Below are positions 1-8,430 of a stretch of DNA of 64,000 nucleotides, one piece after another. A model generated the notes under the pieces. That model was not told the DNA's origin. It searched no databases and was given only the letters and a program-made list of their open reading frames with translations. The position numbers were made by a program, and so were the translations under genes. Source of the DNA: Salipiger bermudensis (lineage in GTDB: Bacteria; Pseudomonadota; Alphaproteobacteria; Rhodobacterales; Rhodobacteraceae); contig NZ_JAHVIA010000009.1 of the NCBI RefSeq assembly GCF_019801965.1, positions 62,001-126,000 on the forward strand, in the 5' to 3' direction. How positions within the stretch are numbered: the first letter of the stretch is position 1; the number at the start of each line of letters is the position of its first letter.

Positions 1-195
1 CATCAGCAGCACCGCCAGCTCGTCGCTCCAGATCAGCGGCTGCCCGACGCTGCGCATCACCGCGCCCGCGCCCATGCAGAGCAGCATGGCGAGCAGAAGC
101 AGCGCCGCGAGGCGCAGTTCGGCGGCCGCGAGGCGCGCGTCGAAGGCCTGCAGGCGGCCTGCGGCGGAATCCGGCGAGGAAGATGCGGTCGACAA
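1..195 (-). CDS. TRAP transporter small permease (DctQ-like), N-terminal fragment
   Basis: This reading frame runs off the left edge of the window. Its translation contains a hydrophobic stretch (AALLLLAMLLCMGAG) followed by VMRSVGQPLIWSDELAVLLM-like residues, which matches the first membrane helix and the W-S-D/E-E-L segment typical of DctQ small subunits of TRAP carboxylate importers. No ATG lies at a sensible place in this frame, so a TTG at 195 is my best start and a GTG slightly upstream is possible. It follows the TonB receptor gene on the same strand, but a strong hairpin separates them, so it probably has its own promoter. The large permease and binding protein would lie outside the window. 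Confidence 0.6.
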   Translation of the reverse strand, partial: MSTASSSPDSAAGRLQAFDARLAAAELRLAALLLLAMLLCMGAGAVMRSVGQPLIWSDELAVLLM

Positions 196-227
196 GGAAC
201 CGTGCCCATGATCGAGAAACAGGTAAA

Positions 228-254
228 CCACCGCCCGGACGCGCCGGGCGGTGG
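228..254 (-). terminator. Rho-independent terminator after the TonB receptor gene
   Basis: A perfect 11-bp stem (CCACCGCCCGG paired with CCGGGCGGTGG) encloses a 5-nt loop and is followed on the minus strand by TTTACCTGTTT. It starts 15 bp beyond the stop codon of the receptor gene. Confidence 0.8.
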
Positions 255-268
255 CGGGGTCAAGCGCC

Positions 269-2560
269 TCAGAAGGTCTTGGTCAGGCCGAAATAGTAGG
301 ACCGGCCCGGTTCGTTGTAGGTCTCGGCGCCTTCGCCCGACCGCTTGATCGAGGTGTCGAAGATGTTGGTCACGCCCGCCTTGAGATCGAAGCCGTTGTC
401 GAACTGGTAGGTCATGCCGAGATTGACCAGCGTGTAGGGATCGCGATCCTCGGATTCCTCGGTCTCGTAGCCGGTGGTGCCGGAATACTTCGCCGCTTCG
501 ATCTTGCCGTAATGGGTCAGCGACGGGATCAGCGTCAGCTTGTCGTTGACCCGGTAATCGACCGAGGCGTTGATGGTGTATTCGGGCACCAGCGACAGCG
601 GCACCTCGATCTCGGTGGAATCGTAGCTCTCACCGCCCGTGGTGGTGCCGCCATCGATCTTCACCTTCTGGGTCGAGGAGATCATGTAGGTGCCGTTGAC
701 CGCGAAGCGGAACTGGTCGCTGTAATCCCAGGCGAAGCTGCCCTCGAGGCCCGAGACCTCGGACTCCGGCACGTTTTCCCACTGGTAGAGACGCTGCTGC
801 GCACCGTCGACGGTGGTGGTGCCGATCTGGGTGGTGCCGGCCTGGATCTTGTCGCGGTAATCGTTGTGGAAATAGGTCAGCGTGGCGTTGATGCCCTGCA
901 GCCCGGTGTACTGGATGCCGATTTCCTTGTTGATCGAGGTCTCCGGGTCGAGATCATCATTGCCCAGAACGTAGCACGGCCCGTCGCGGTAATACGGGTA
1001 GGGGCAGCCGTTGCCGCGGGTGGTGTACACGTAGCCGTCCGAGAGCTGGTAGACGGTGGGCGATTTGTAGGCCTGCGCGATGCCGCCCTTGATGGTCCAT
1101 TCCGAGGTCAGGTCGTAGGAGGCGTTGAGCCCGCCCGAGAAGGTCCCGCCGAAGGTGTCGGCGCGGTCGTAGCGCAGCGAGGGGGTCAGCGTCAGCCGGT
1201 CGTTCCAGAGGATGTTTTCCTCGAGATAGATACCCAGCGTGTTCTGCTCGGTGAAGCCGTCGGAGCCGCTGCTGTCGATGCTGCCGTCATCGGTGGTGAT
1301 CGACGAGAACGAGCTGTAGTCGCTCAGGTCGAGCTTTTCCCAGCGATACTCGGCACCGAGCGTCATCTCGGCCGGCCGGTTCGCGAGGGTGTGGCCGATA
1401 TAGGCCTCGGATTTCACCACCACCGATTCAAGGATCGCGGTGTCCCAGTCGTCGGTGCTGCTGATCGAGCCCTCGACGCCGCCCGCCGGGTTCTCCGCCA
1501 GCCGGGTGTTGTCGGTACGCTCGTACTGGATGAAGCTGTTGGTCTCGCCCCAGCCATAGGAGCCGAGATGGGTCAGCGCGAAGGTGCCGCGCTTCATCAC
1601 GTTGGTTTCCTCGCCGTCGTCGGCGAGCGAGACCACGTCCTCGCTGGCGCTGCGCTCGTTGCCGAGCAGCGTGTCGCCGGCATAGATGTTGCCCTGCCGC
1701 GAATAGCCCAGCTCGACATTGAACCGGTTCCGGTCGCTCGGCGTCCAGTCGAGGCGCAACGTGAAGTCCTTGTTGGTGACCCCCTCCGAGCCCGCCTGCG
1801 GGTAGGTGCAGGAGTCCTCGCCGCTGTCGGGATCGATCTCGCAGCTCACCTCGCTCTCGTTGATGTCGGGATCGTCGGCATCGGTCTTGTTGTAGTTGGC
1901 CGAGAAGCGCAGCGCGAAATCGCTGTTGAGGCGCTTGGCCCAGAGCAGGTTGTAGCGCTGGGTCATGCCCTCGTCGCTGCTTTCCGGCATGTCGAAGCTG
2001 GTGCCGAGCTGCAGCAGGTCCTCGTCGGGGGCCTTGGTGATGATGTTGACCACGCCGCCCGCGGCGCCGGAGCCGTAGCGCGCCGCCGCCGGGCCGCGGA
2101 TGACCTCGATGCTCTCGACCATCTCGGCGGGCACCCAGTTGGTGTCGCCGCGGGTGTCGCGCTCGCCCGACCGGCCCTGCTTGACCGAGGTGCGCGACAG
2201 CACCGGCTTGCCGTCGATCAGGATCAGGACGTTTTCCGGCCCCATGCCGCGGATGTCGACCTGCCGCTGGTTGCCGCGCTGGCCCGAGGGCGAGGTGCCG
2301 GAAAGGTTCACGCCGGGCATCTTGCGGATGATCTCGGCAACGTCGTTGACCACCGGCTGACGCTGGATATCTTCCTCGGTGATCGTCGAGACCCCGAGCG
2401 CCTGCTTGATCTGTTCCTCGGCGGTCAGGACGATGGTCCCGAGATCATAGGCGCCGGTGTCGTCTTCGGGGAGGGTCTGTGCCGCGAGCGGCGTCACCGC
2501 CGCAACCGACAACAGGAGAAGGGCCGACCCGGAGGCCAGCCTCGCGCGTGCGCGTGCCAT
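269..2560 (-). CDS. fepA: TonB-dependent catecholate siderophore receptor, FepA family
   Basis: Outer-membrane receptor for ferric catecholate siderophores such as enterobactin, powered by TonB-ExbBD. The 763-residue product starts with a signal peptide (about residues 1-28, ending PLAAQ), then a short TonB-box-like segment (TIVLTA), the plug domain (about 45-165) and a 22-strand barrel ending in the C-terminal aromatic F. The plug carries the FepA-type signatures SGQRGNQRQVDIRGMGPEN, LILIDGKPV and RGPAAARYGSGAAGG. The ATG at 2560 is preferred over an upstream TTG because AAAGGA lies at the right distance from it. It is alone in its transcript: a terminator follows and the gene upstream is divergent. 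The exact siderophore cannot be read from sequence. Confidence 0.93.
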   Translation of the reverse strand: MARARARLASGSALLLLSVAAVTPLAAQTLPEDDTGAYDLGTIVLTAEEQIKQALGVSTITEEDIQRQPVVNDVAEIIRKMPGVNLSGTSPSGQRGNQRQVDIRGMGPENVLILIDGKPVLSRTSVKQGRSGERDTRGDTNWVPAEMVESIEVIRGPAAARYGSGAAGGVVNIITKAPDEDLLQLGTSFDMPESSDEGMTQRYNLLWAKRLNSDFALRFSANYNKTDADDPDINESEVSCEIDPDSGEDSCTYPQAGSEGVTNKDFTLRLDWTPSDRNRFNVELGYSRQGNIYAGDTLLGNERSASEDVVSLADDGEETNVMKRGTFALTHLGSYGWGETNSFIQYERTDNTRLAENPAGGVEGSISSTDDWDTAILESVVVKSEAYIGHTLANRPAEMTLGAEYRWEKLDLSDYSSFSSITTDDGSIDSSGSDGFTEQNTLGIYLEENILWNDRLTLTPSLRYDRADTFGGTFSGGLNASYDLTSEWTIKGGIAQAYKSPTVYQLSDGYVYTTRGNGCPYPYYRDGPCYVLGNDDLDPETSINKEIGIQYTGLQGINATLTYFHNDYRDKIQAGTTQIGTTTVDGAQQRLYQWENVPESEVSGLEGSFAWDYSDQFRFAVNGTYMISSTQKVKIDGGTTTGGESYDSTEIEVPLSLVPEYTINASVDYRVNDKLTLIPSLTHYGKIEAAKYSGTTGYETEESEDRDPYTLVNLGMTYQFDNGFDLKAGVTNIFDTSIKRSGEGAETYNEPGRSYYFGLTKTF

Positions 2561-2661
2561 GCACTGTCCTTTCAAGTTTCGTGACTCGTGCTGGCGATAG
2601 CTGGCGTTTGCCGCCTATGAGCATTCCCTGAGGGGCGGCTCAACCGCTTCGCATAAATCTG

Positions 2662-2681
2662 ACAATATTTGTAGGGATTGT
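2662..2681. promoter_or_regulatory. AT-rich inverted repeat in the fepA/ureidoglycine-hydrolase intergenic region
   Basis: The 316-bp region between the divergent genes is GC-rich except here, where ACAAT and ATTGT face each other across 10 bp inside an AT-rich block of about 35 bp. This lies about 100 bp upstream of the fepA start and is the likely promoter/operator zone. An iron-responsive regulator is expected for such a gene, but I do not recognise a textbook Fur, Irr or RirA box. Confidence 0.3.
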
Positions 2682-2876
2682 TGTATTTATACGACGGCCG
2701 TCTCCTAAGCCCGACACCGGCTCCCGGCGCCGCAGCGGCAGGCAGCGCCGGCGGTGCCGCGAGCGGCCCCGCGCAATTATCAAATTTTCCCTAAAACTGA
2801 TGACCGATACCCGCGGCTTCAACCGGCAATGCCGAGCCGCCATACTCACCCCAGACCGACCAACCCGGAGACCTCG

Positions 2877-3710
2877 ATGTCCGCAAAATACTACGCCCCC
2901 CAGGGCGGGCTTCCCGGCCAGGACCAGCTTCTGACCGACCGTGCCATCTTCACCGACGCCTACGCGGTGATCCCGCGCGGCACCATGCGCGACATCGTCA
3001 CCAGCTTCCTGCCGGGATGGTCCGAGACCCGTCTCTGGATCCTCGCACGCCCGATGACCGGCTTCGCCGAGACCTTCAGCCAGTACATCATGGAAGTGCG
3101 GCCCGGCGGCGGCTCGGATGCGCCCGAGCACGAGGCCGGCGCGCAGGGCGTGCTCTTCGTGGTCGAGGGCGAGGCCACGCTCGAGGTCGGCGGCGAGACC
3201 CACGTGCTGCGCGAAGGCGGCTATGCCTACCTGCCGCCCTCGGCGCAATGGGCGCTGCACAACCGCGCCGAGGGCGTGCTGCGCTTCCACTGGATCCGCA
3301 AGATCTGGCAGCCCGCGCCCGGGCTCGAGGAGCCCGACGTGCTGATCCTCAACGAGCAGGACATCGCCCCCTCCCCGATGCCCGACACCAACGGCGCCTG
3401 GGCCACCACCCGCTTCGTCGACCCGTCCGACCTGCGCCACGACATGCATGTCACAGTGGTGACCTTCGAGCCCGGCGGCGTCATTCCCTTCCTCGAGACC
3501 CACGTGATGGAGCACGGGCTCTACGTGCTCGAGGGCAAGGCGGCCTACCGGCTCAACAATGACTGGGTCGAGGTCGAGGCCGGCGATTTCATGTGGCTGC
3601 GCGCCTTCTGCCCGCAGGCCTGCTATGCCGGCGGCCCGGGCCGCTTCCGCTACCTGCTCTACAAGGACGTCAACCGACACATGCCGCTGCGCCTCGGCGC
3701 CGGCGGCTGA
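2877..3710 (+). CDS. allE: (S)-ureidoglycine aminohydrolase (bicupin)
   Basis: Converts (S)-ureidoglycine to (S)-ureidoglycolate and ammonia in allantoin degradation. The 277-residue protein has two cupin folds (about 60-130 and 185-255). The second carries the Mn-binding set known for the family: Glu, His and His in FLETHVMEHG, and Gln in FCPQACY. ATG 2877 is chosen over upstream in-frame codons because GGAG lies 7 bp before it and MSAKYYAPQGG begins the conserved N-terminus. The gene stands near purine permease, urate hydroxylase and hydroxyisourate hydrolase genes, which supports the ureide assignment. Allantoinase and allantoate amidohydrolase are not in the window. Confidence 0.9.
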   Translation: MSAKYYAPQGGLPGQDQLLTDRAIFTDAYAVIPRGTMRDIVTSFLPGWSETRLWILARPMTGFAETFSQYIMEVRPGGGSDAPEHEAGAQGVLFVVEGEATLEVGGETHVLREGGYAYLPPSAQWALHNRAEGVLRFHWIRKIWQPAPGLEEPDVLILNEQDIAPSPMPDTNGAWATTRFVDPSDLRHDMHVTVVTFEPGGVIPFLETHVMEHGLYVLEGKAAYRLNNDWVEVEAGDFMWLRAFCPQACYAGGPGRFRYLLYKDVNRHMPLRLGAGG

Positions 3711-3719
3711 GCCGGGCAT

Positions 3720-3746
3720 GGCAGGGCCGCCCGCCGCGGCCCTGCC
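3720..3746. terminator. Bidirectional terminator between convergent allE and pit
   Basis: A perfect 11-bp stem (GGCAGGGCCGC with GCGGCCCTGCC) has a 5-nt loop and lies in the 44-bp gap between the two convergent stop codons. There is no long T-tract, so efficiency is uncertain. Confidence 0.6.
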
Positions 3747-3754
3747 CCGCGCGG

Positions 3755-5245
3755 TCAGGAGACCTCGAGCACCCCGCGGATGATCACGAAGATCCCCGCC
3801 GAGAGCAGCGCCGCGGCGGGCACGGTGATGACCCATGCGGCGATGATGGTCAGGAAATGCGAGCGCCGCACCAGCTTACGGCGGCGGCGCTCCTCCGGCG
3901 ACAGCCCGTTTGCCCCGGGGATCGCCGCCCGCGCCCGGCGCATCCGGCGCTCGGCATCCCACTCGCGGAAGAAGCCGACGCCGAACACGCCGCCAACCGC
4001 GATATGGGTCGAGCTCACCGGCAGGCCGAGCCAGCTTGCGACGATGACGGTGATCGCCGCCGACAGCGCCACGCAATAGGCGCGCATCGGGTTGAGCTTG
4101 GTGATCTGGTTGCCGACCATGCGGATCAGCTTGGGTCCGAAGAGGAACAGGCCGAAGGAGATCCCCAGCGCGCCGATCACCATGACCCAGAGCGGGATCC
4201 CGAAGGCATGGGTGAAATCGCCGGTGGTCGAGGCCTGCACGATGGCGGCCAGCGGGCCGACCGCGTTGGCCACGTCATTCGCGCCGTGGGCAAAGCTCAG
4301 GAGCGCCGCCGAGACCACCAGCGGGATGCCGAACAGCACCTTGAGCGAGCGGTTGCGGTTTTCAAGCCCCTCGGACTGGCGGCGGATCACCGGGATCATC
4401 ACCAGCCAGATCGCCAGCCCCGCCGCAAGGCCGATCAGCAGCGCGTCGCCTAGCTCGATCTTGATGATCTTCTTGAGCCCCTTGACCGCGAGATAGGTGG
4501 CAAACGCGCCGCCCATGATGCCCACCAGCACCGGCACCCAGCGTCGGGCCGAGGCGATCTTGTCGGTGGTGTAGATGATGTTCGACTTGATGAACCACAG
4601 GAAGCCCGCGGCGATCAGCCCGCCCAGCAGCGGCGAGATCACCCAGCTTGCGGCGATCGCGCCCATCTGGCCCCAGCTTACCGCGGCAAAGCCCGCCGCG
4701 GCGATGCCCGCGCCCATCACGCCGCCAACCACCGAGTGCGTCGTCGAGACCGGCGCGCCGATCCAGGTCGCGAGGTTGACCCACAGCGCCGAGGCCAGCA
4801 GCGCCGCCATCATCGCGGTGATGAAGCTGGCCGAGCTGCCCATGCTTTCCGGCGCAATGATGCCCTTGGCCACGGTGGAGACCACGTCGCCGCCGGCAAT
4901 CAGCGCCCCGGCGCTCTCGAACACCACCGCGATGGCGATGGCGCCGCCCATGCTCAGCGCGTTGGCGCCCACCGCCGGCCCCATGTTGTTGGCCACGTCA
5001 TTGGCGCCGATGTTGAGCGCCATGTAGGCGCCGAAGGCCGCCGCGATGACCACCACGAGCGTGTTGCTGGCGCCGCCGAAGATCAGCGCCGCGAGTAGCG
5101 CCGCGAAGCCCACGAAGGCCAGCGCCACCCCGAGCCCGATCACCGGACGCTTGGAGAAGGAGGCCGCCTCGTTGAGCTTCGACACGCGGCCAAGGTCGCG
5201 ATCGAGCGTTTCGAGGTGGCTCGGATCGAGGTCGTTTCGTGACAT
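3755..5245 (-). CDS. pit: Inorganic phosphate transporter, Pit family
   Basis: Low-affinity, metal-phosphate:proton symporter of the PiT family in the inner membrane. The 496-residue protein has a soluble N-terminal stretch (about 1-35) and about ten hydrophobic helices. Both diagnostic PiT repeats are present: GANDVANNMGPAVG near residue 80 and the second copy GANDVANAVGPLAAI near residue 320. The hydrophilic charged loop near 430-450 is usual. A triple Pho-box-like repeat lies 40 bp upstream of the start, so the gene is probably under PhoB control. It stands between ureide genes but is transcribed on its own. Confidence 0.93.
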   Translation of the reverse strand: MSRNDLDPSHLETLDRDLGRVSKLNEAASFSKRPVIGLGVALAFVGFAALLAALIFGGASNTLVVVIAAAFGAYMALNIGANDVANNMGPAVGANALSMGGAIAIAVVFESAGALIAGGDVVSTVAKGIIAPESMGSSASFITAMMAALLASALWVNLATWIGAPVSTTHSVVGGVMGAGIAAAGFAAVSWGQMGAIAASWVISPLLGGLIAAGFLWFIKSNIIYTTDKIASARRWVPVLVGIMGGAFATYLAVKGLKKIIKIELGDALLIGLAAGLAIWLVMIPVIRRQSEGLENRNRSLKVLFGIPLVVSAALLSFAHGANDVANAVGPLAAIVQASTTGDFTHAFGIPLWVMVIGALGISFGLFLFGPKLIRMVGNQITKLNPMRAYCVALSAAITVIVASWLGLPVSSTHIAVGGVFGVGFFREWDAERRMRRARAAIPGANGLSPEERRRRKLVRRSHFLTIIAAWVITVPAAALLSAGIFVIIRGVLEVS

Positions 5246-5284
5246 GCTGCGCTCCCGTTCTGTCCCGGGGCGCCTAGCCCGAAT

Positions 5285-5313
5285 GTAACAGTTTCACAAC
5301 AGTTTCGTGACAG
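5285..5313 (-). promoter_or_regulatory. Pho box: three 11-bp direct repeats upstream of pit
   Basis: Read on the minus strand the sequence is CTGTCAC-GAAA-CTGTTGT-GAAA-CTGTTAC, three 7-mers at an exact 11-bp pitch. This is the layout of PhoB sites in alphaproteobacteria (CTGTCAT repeated with 4-bp spacers). Its promoter-proximal end is 40 bp from the pit start codon. In Sinorhizobium PhoB represses the pit operon, so repression under phosphate limitation is a reasonable expectation here. Confidence 0.75.
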
Positions 5314-5378
5314 CACCGCCGTCAGGCGCGTCTTTCTGGCCGCGTCGCGCCCGTGTCCGCCGGGCTCCCGTGCTGGGC

Positions 5379-6794
5379 TCAGGCGCCCGTCGAGCGCCCT
5401 CGCCCCTGCCCCGAGAGCCCGCCCGAAACCTCGTCGGTGCTCTCCGAGGCCAGCTCCTCGGGCAACAGCAGGTTCAGCACGATGGCGATCACTGCCGCCG
5501 GCAGAATGCCAGAGGTCGCCAGCACCTTCACAGTCCCCGGCAGATGCTGCAGCGCCCCCGGCTCGAGCTGCAGGCCGAGCCCCAGCGACAGCGCGATGGC
5601 GAAAATCACCATGTTGCGGCGGTTCCAGGTCACGTCCGACAGCATCGAGATGCCCGCCGCCACCACCATGCCGAACATCACGATGACGCCGCCGCCCAAG
5701 ACCTCGATCGGCACCGAAGAGATCACCGCGCCGATCTTAGGCACCAGCCCGCAGAGGATCAGGAACAGTGCCCCGATGGTCACCACCGTGCGGCTCATCA
5801 CCCCGGTCATCGCGATCAGCCCGACATTCTGCGAGAACGAGGTGTTGGGCAGCGCGCCGAACAGGCCCGAGACCGCGGTGCCGAGCCCGTCGGCGAAGGT
5901 CGCGCCCTGGATCTCGCGGTCGGTCGCCTCGCGCCCCGCGCCGCCCTTGGTGATCCCCGAGACATCGCCCACCGTCTCCACCGCCGACACGAAGGACATG
6001 GCGCAGAAGCCGAGGATCGCCGCGAGAGAGAATTCGAGCCCGAAATGCAGCGGGTTGGGCAGCGCGAAGGGCGCCGCGCGCCCGACGCTGCCGAGATTGA
6101 CCTGCCCCAGAGCGACCGCCAGCGCGTAGCCCGCCAGCAGCCCGATCAGCACCGCCGAGACCGACAGCATCCCGCGCGCGAAGAATTTCATCGCCAGCGT
6201 CACAAGGATCACCGTCCCGGCCATCAGCCAGTTGATCCCCGAGCCGTATTCCGGCGTTCCGATGGCCGGAACCCCGCCGGCGGCGTACTGGATGCCGACC
6301 TTGACCAGCGCCAGCCCGATCATCGTCACCACAAGCCCCGTCACCAGCGGCGGCAGCGCAAAGCGCAAGCGCCCGATGACGAGCCCGAGGCTTGCATGGA
6401 ACAGGCCCCCCACCAGGATGCCCCCCATCAGCACGGCGACGGCCTCGACCCCCTTGCCGGCGACCAGAGGGATCATGATCGGGATGAAGGCAAAGCTGGT
6501 GCCCTGCACGATCGGCAGCCGTGCCCCCACCGGGCCGAAGCCGATCGACTGGAACAGCGTGGCGATGCCGGCGAAGAACATCGACATCTGGATCATGTAG
6601 ATCATCTGCGGGAAATCCGGCGAGTCCGAGCCGAAGCCGAACCCGGCGGCGCCGCAGACGATGATCGCCGGGGTGACGTTGGAGACGAACATCGCCAAGA
6701 CGTGCTGGATGCCGAGCGGCACCGCTTTGATCAGCGGCGGGGTGTAGTCCGGGTCTCGCAGCTGCTCCGGCGTGCCGAGGGATGTGTCTGCCAT
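5379..6794 (-). CDS. NCS2-family purine (xanthine/urate) permease
   Basis: Proton- or sodium-coupled nucleobase importer of the nucleobase:cation symporter-2 family, 471 residues with about 12-14 membrane helices. Family features visible are the QHVLAMFV motif in helix 1, the QGTSFAFI segment, the SAVETVGDVSGITKGG stretch containing the substrate-binding Glu, and PNTSFSQNVGLIAMTGV further on. The neighbourhood (hydroxyisourate hydrolase divergent from it, urate hydroxylase, ureidoglycine aminohydrolase) favours a xanthine or urate substrate over uracil, but specificity is inferred from context only. Confidence 0.9.
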   Translation of the reverse strand: MADTSLGTPEQLRDPDYTPPLIKAVPLGIQHVLAMFVSNVTPAIIVCGAAGFGFGSDSPDFPQMIYMIQMSMFFAGIATLFQSIGFGPVGARLPIVQGTSFAFIPIMIPLVAGKGVEAVAVLMGGILVGGLFHASLGLVIGRLRFALPPLVTGLVVTMIGLALVKVGIQYAAGGVPAIGTPEYGSGINWLMAGTVILVTLAMKFFARGMLSVSAVLIGLLAGYALAVALGQVNLGSVGRAAPFALPNPLHFGLEFSLAAILGFCAMSFVSAVETVGDVSGITKGGAGREATDREIQGATFADGLGTAVSGLFGALPNTSFSQNVGLIAMTGVMSRTVVTIGALFLILCGLVPKIGAVISSVPIEVLGGGVIVMFGMVVAAGISMLSDVTWNRRNMVIFAIALSLGLGLQLEPGALQHLPGTVKVLATSGILPAAVIAIVLNLLLPEELASESTDEVSGGLSGQGRGRSTGA

Positions 6795-7008
6795 GGTCTG
6801 TCGTCTCCCGCTGGATGCCGCTTTCGCCCGCGCCGGGCCGCCTTCGACCCCGCGGTGCAGCTGGTATGTTTTTTGTATTCCCGAAGGGATAGACGAGAAA
6901 ATCCCGCGCCATTTTCAAAAAAATCACGAAGGAGCCTTCGGCAACAGCCGCTTTGCGGCACCCGGGCGCGCGCGGCTAGACTGGCGGCAATTCCTGCAGG
7001 AGCGCGCC

Positions 7009-7365
7009 ATGACCGGCTATCTGACCACCCACGTTCTCGACACCGCCCGCGGCTGCCCGGCCGAGGGGCTGACGATCGAGCTCTTCCGGCTCGACGGCGA
7101 GACCCGGACCCACCTGCGAACGCTCGTCACCAATGCCGATGGCCGCACCGACGAACAGATCCTGCCCGCCGCCGGCTTCGCCACCGGGACATACGAGCTG
7201 CTGTTTCATGCCGGTGCCTATCTCGACGCCTGCGGCGTGCCCGCCGAAAGCCCCCGCTTCCTCGATCTGGTGCCGATCCGCTTCGGCATCTCGGAGCCGG
7301 ACGCGCATTACCACGTGCCGCTGCTGCTCTCGCCCTTCGGCTACTCGACCTATCGCGGCTCCTGA
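7009..7365 (+). CDS. uraH: 5-hydroxyisourate hydrolase (transthyretin-like)
   Basis: Hydrolyses 5-hydroxyisourate, the product of urate oxidation, to OHCU. The 118-residue length is standard for the family. The N-terminal LTTHVLDTARGCPA contains the catalytic His of the HVLD motif, an Arg follows in the central region, and the C-terminal YRGS tetrapeptide is the signature separating HIU hydrolases from true transthyretins. AGGAG precedes ATG 7009. It is divergent from the NCS2 permease, and its last 16 bp overlap the end of the convergent LysR gene. It acts directly downstream of the urate hydroxylase encoded at 8431. Confidence 0.95.
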   Translation: MTGYLTTHVLDTARGCPAEGLTIELFRLDGETRTHLRTLVTNADGRTDEQILPAAGFATGTYELLFHAGAYLDACGVPAESPRFLDLVPIRFGISEPDAHYHVPLLLSPFGYSTYRGS

Positions 7366-8276
7366 GCCGCGCCGGGCGCGAAGGCCGCGGCGATGCGCTC
7401 GATCATGAACTCCATGAAGATCCGCGTCTTCGGATCCTGCCGGCGGCGGTGGGTGAACAGGCAGGCCATCTGGATCGGGGCCGGCGGCGTCGCCTCCGCC
7501 ACCGGCACCAGCGCCCCAGAGGCGAGGTGATCGGCGACCTCGAAGCGCGGCTTCAGCACGATCCCCTGCCCCGACAGCGCCCAGTCGGTCAGCACGTCAC
7601 CATCGTCGCTCTCGTAGCGCCCGGTCACGGCGAAGCGGCGCGGGCCGTCCGGCGTCATCAGCCGCCACTGGAATTCCTGCGCGCCGGGGAAGCGCAGGTT
7701 GAGGCAATCATGCCCCTGCGCGATCAGCGCGTTGCCATCGGCGGGCATCCCGCGCCGGGCGATATAGGCCGGCGCGGCGCAGAGCACGCGATCGACATCG
7801 GCGATCTTGCGCATCCGCAGGTTGCTGTCCTCCGGCTGGCCAAGGAAGAAGGCCAGATCGAGCCCCTCGGTGGTCAGGTCGATCTTGCGGTCCGAGAGCC
7901 GCAGCCGCACGCTCACCTCCGGATACTCCGCGAGAAACTCCGGCACTCGCGGCGCGATCAGCCGCCGCCCCACCCCGAGCGGTGCCGCCACGTAGAGCGA
8001 GCCCTTCAGGTTCTCGGTGACGTTGACGATCTGCGCCTCGGCGCTCTCCACCGCCTCGAGGATCTCGGTGGCGCCGCGATAGAAGCTCTGGCCGTGCTCG
8101 GTCGGCGACAGGCTGCGCGTCGTCCGCTGGAACAGCCGCACGCCCAGATGCTCCTCGAGCTGAGAGATCCGCGCCGAGGTCACCGCCGAGGAAATCCGCA
8201 GATCCCGCCCCGCCGCCGACATGCTGCCCAATTCATAGACACGGACGAAGGTGCGGATGTTGTCGAAGTAGGACAT
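7350..8276 (-). CDS. LysR-family regulator, probably of the urate genes
   Basis: A 308-residue LysR-type regulator: winged HTH at about 1-60 (FVRVYELGSMSAAGRDLRISSAVTSARISQLEEHLGVRLFQRTTR, with the recognition helix over SSAVTSARISQLE) and an effector-binding domain from about 90 to the end. The start at 8276 gives the canonical N-terminus; an ORF extension to 8450 would run into the divergent gene. It is divergent from puuD (154-bp shared region) and convergent with uraH. Both flanking genes belong to urate breakdown, so control by a purine intermediate is the natural guess. Confidence 0.88.
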   Translation of the reverse strand: MSYFDNIRTFVRVYELGSMSAAGRDLRISSAVTSARISQLEEHLGVRLFQRTTRSLSPTEHGQSFYRGATEILEAVESAEAQIVNVTENLKGSLYVAAPLGVGRRLIAPRVPEFLAEYPEVSVRLRLSDRKIDLTTEGLDLAFFLGQPEDSNLRMRKIADVDRVLCAAPAYIARRGMPADGNALIAQGHDCLNLRFPGAQEFQWRLMTPDGPRRFAVTGRYESDDGDVLTDWALSGQGIVLKPRFEVADHLASGALVPVAEATPPAPIQMACLFTHRRRQDPKTRIFMEFMIERIAAAFAPGAAQEPR

Positions 8277-8430
8277 TGTTCGGCTTTTTTTGATGCTCCT
8301 TGGGAATTCCTGAAATACCAGAATAAAATCCGGTGGGATAGGCTGCGCCACGACGCACCGGCCCGACCCGAACGCCGGGCGCCAGCCGCCTGAGACCACC
8401 CGCCGACAGCACCCGAGGGAGCACACCCGC
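8277..8430. promoter_or_regulatory. Divergent LysR/puuD promoter region
   Basis: The 154-bp gap holds an AT-rich block just upstream of the LysR start. Within it TTC and GAA face each other across 11 bp (TTCCTGAAATACCAGAA), fitting the T-N11-A rule for LysR-type operators. No strong -35/-10 pair stands out. Confidence 0.4.

Noticed and set aside
251-2584. Long open frame on the plus strand opposite the TonB receptor gene
   Set aside because: It is an antisense shadow of a high-GC gene: composition is Arg/Val/Gly-rich without domains, while the minus strand encodes a full FepA-type receptor.
5307-8393. 1028-codon open frame on the plus strand
   Set aside because: It spans the antisense of the NCS2 permease and LysR genes and an out-of-frame pass through uraH; it has no domain and is rich in Arg/His/Gln as antisense frames are.
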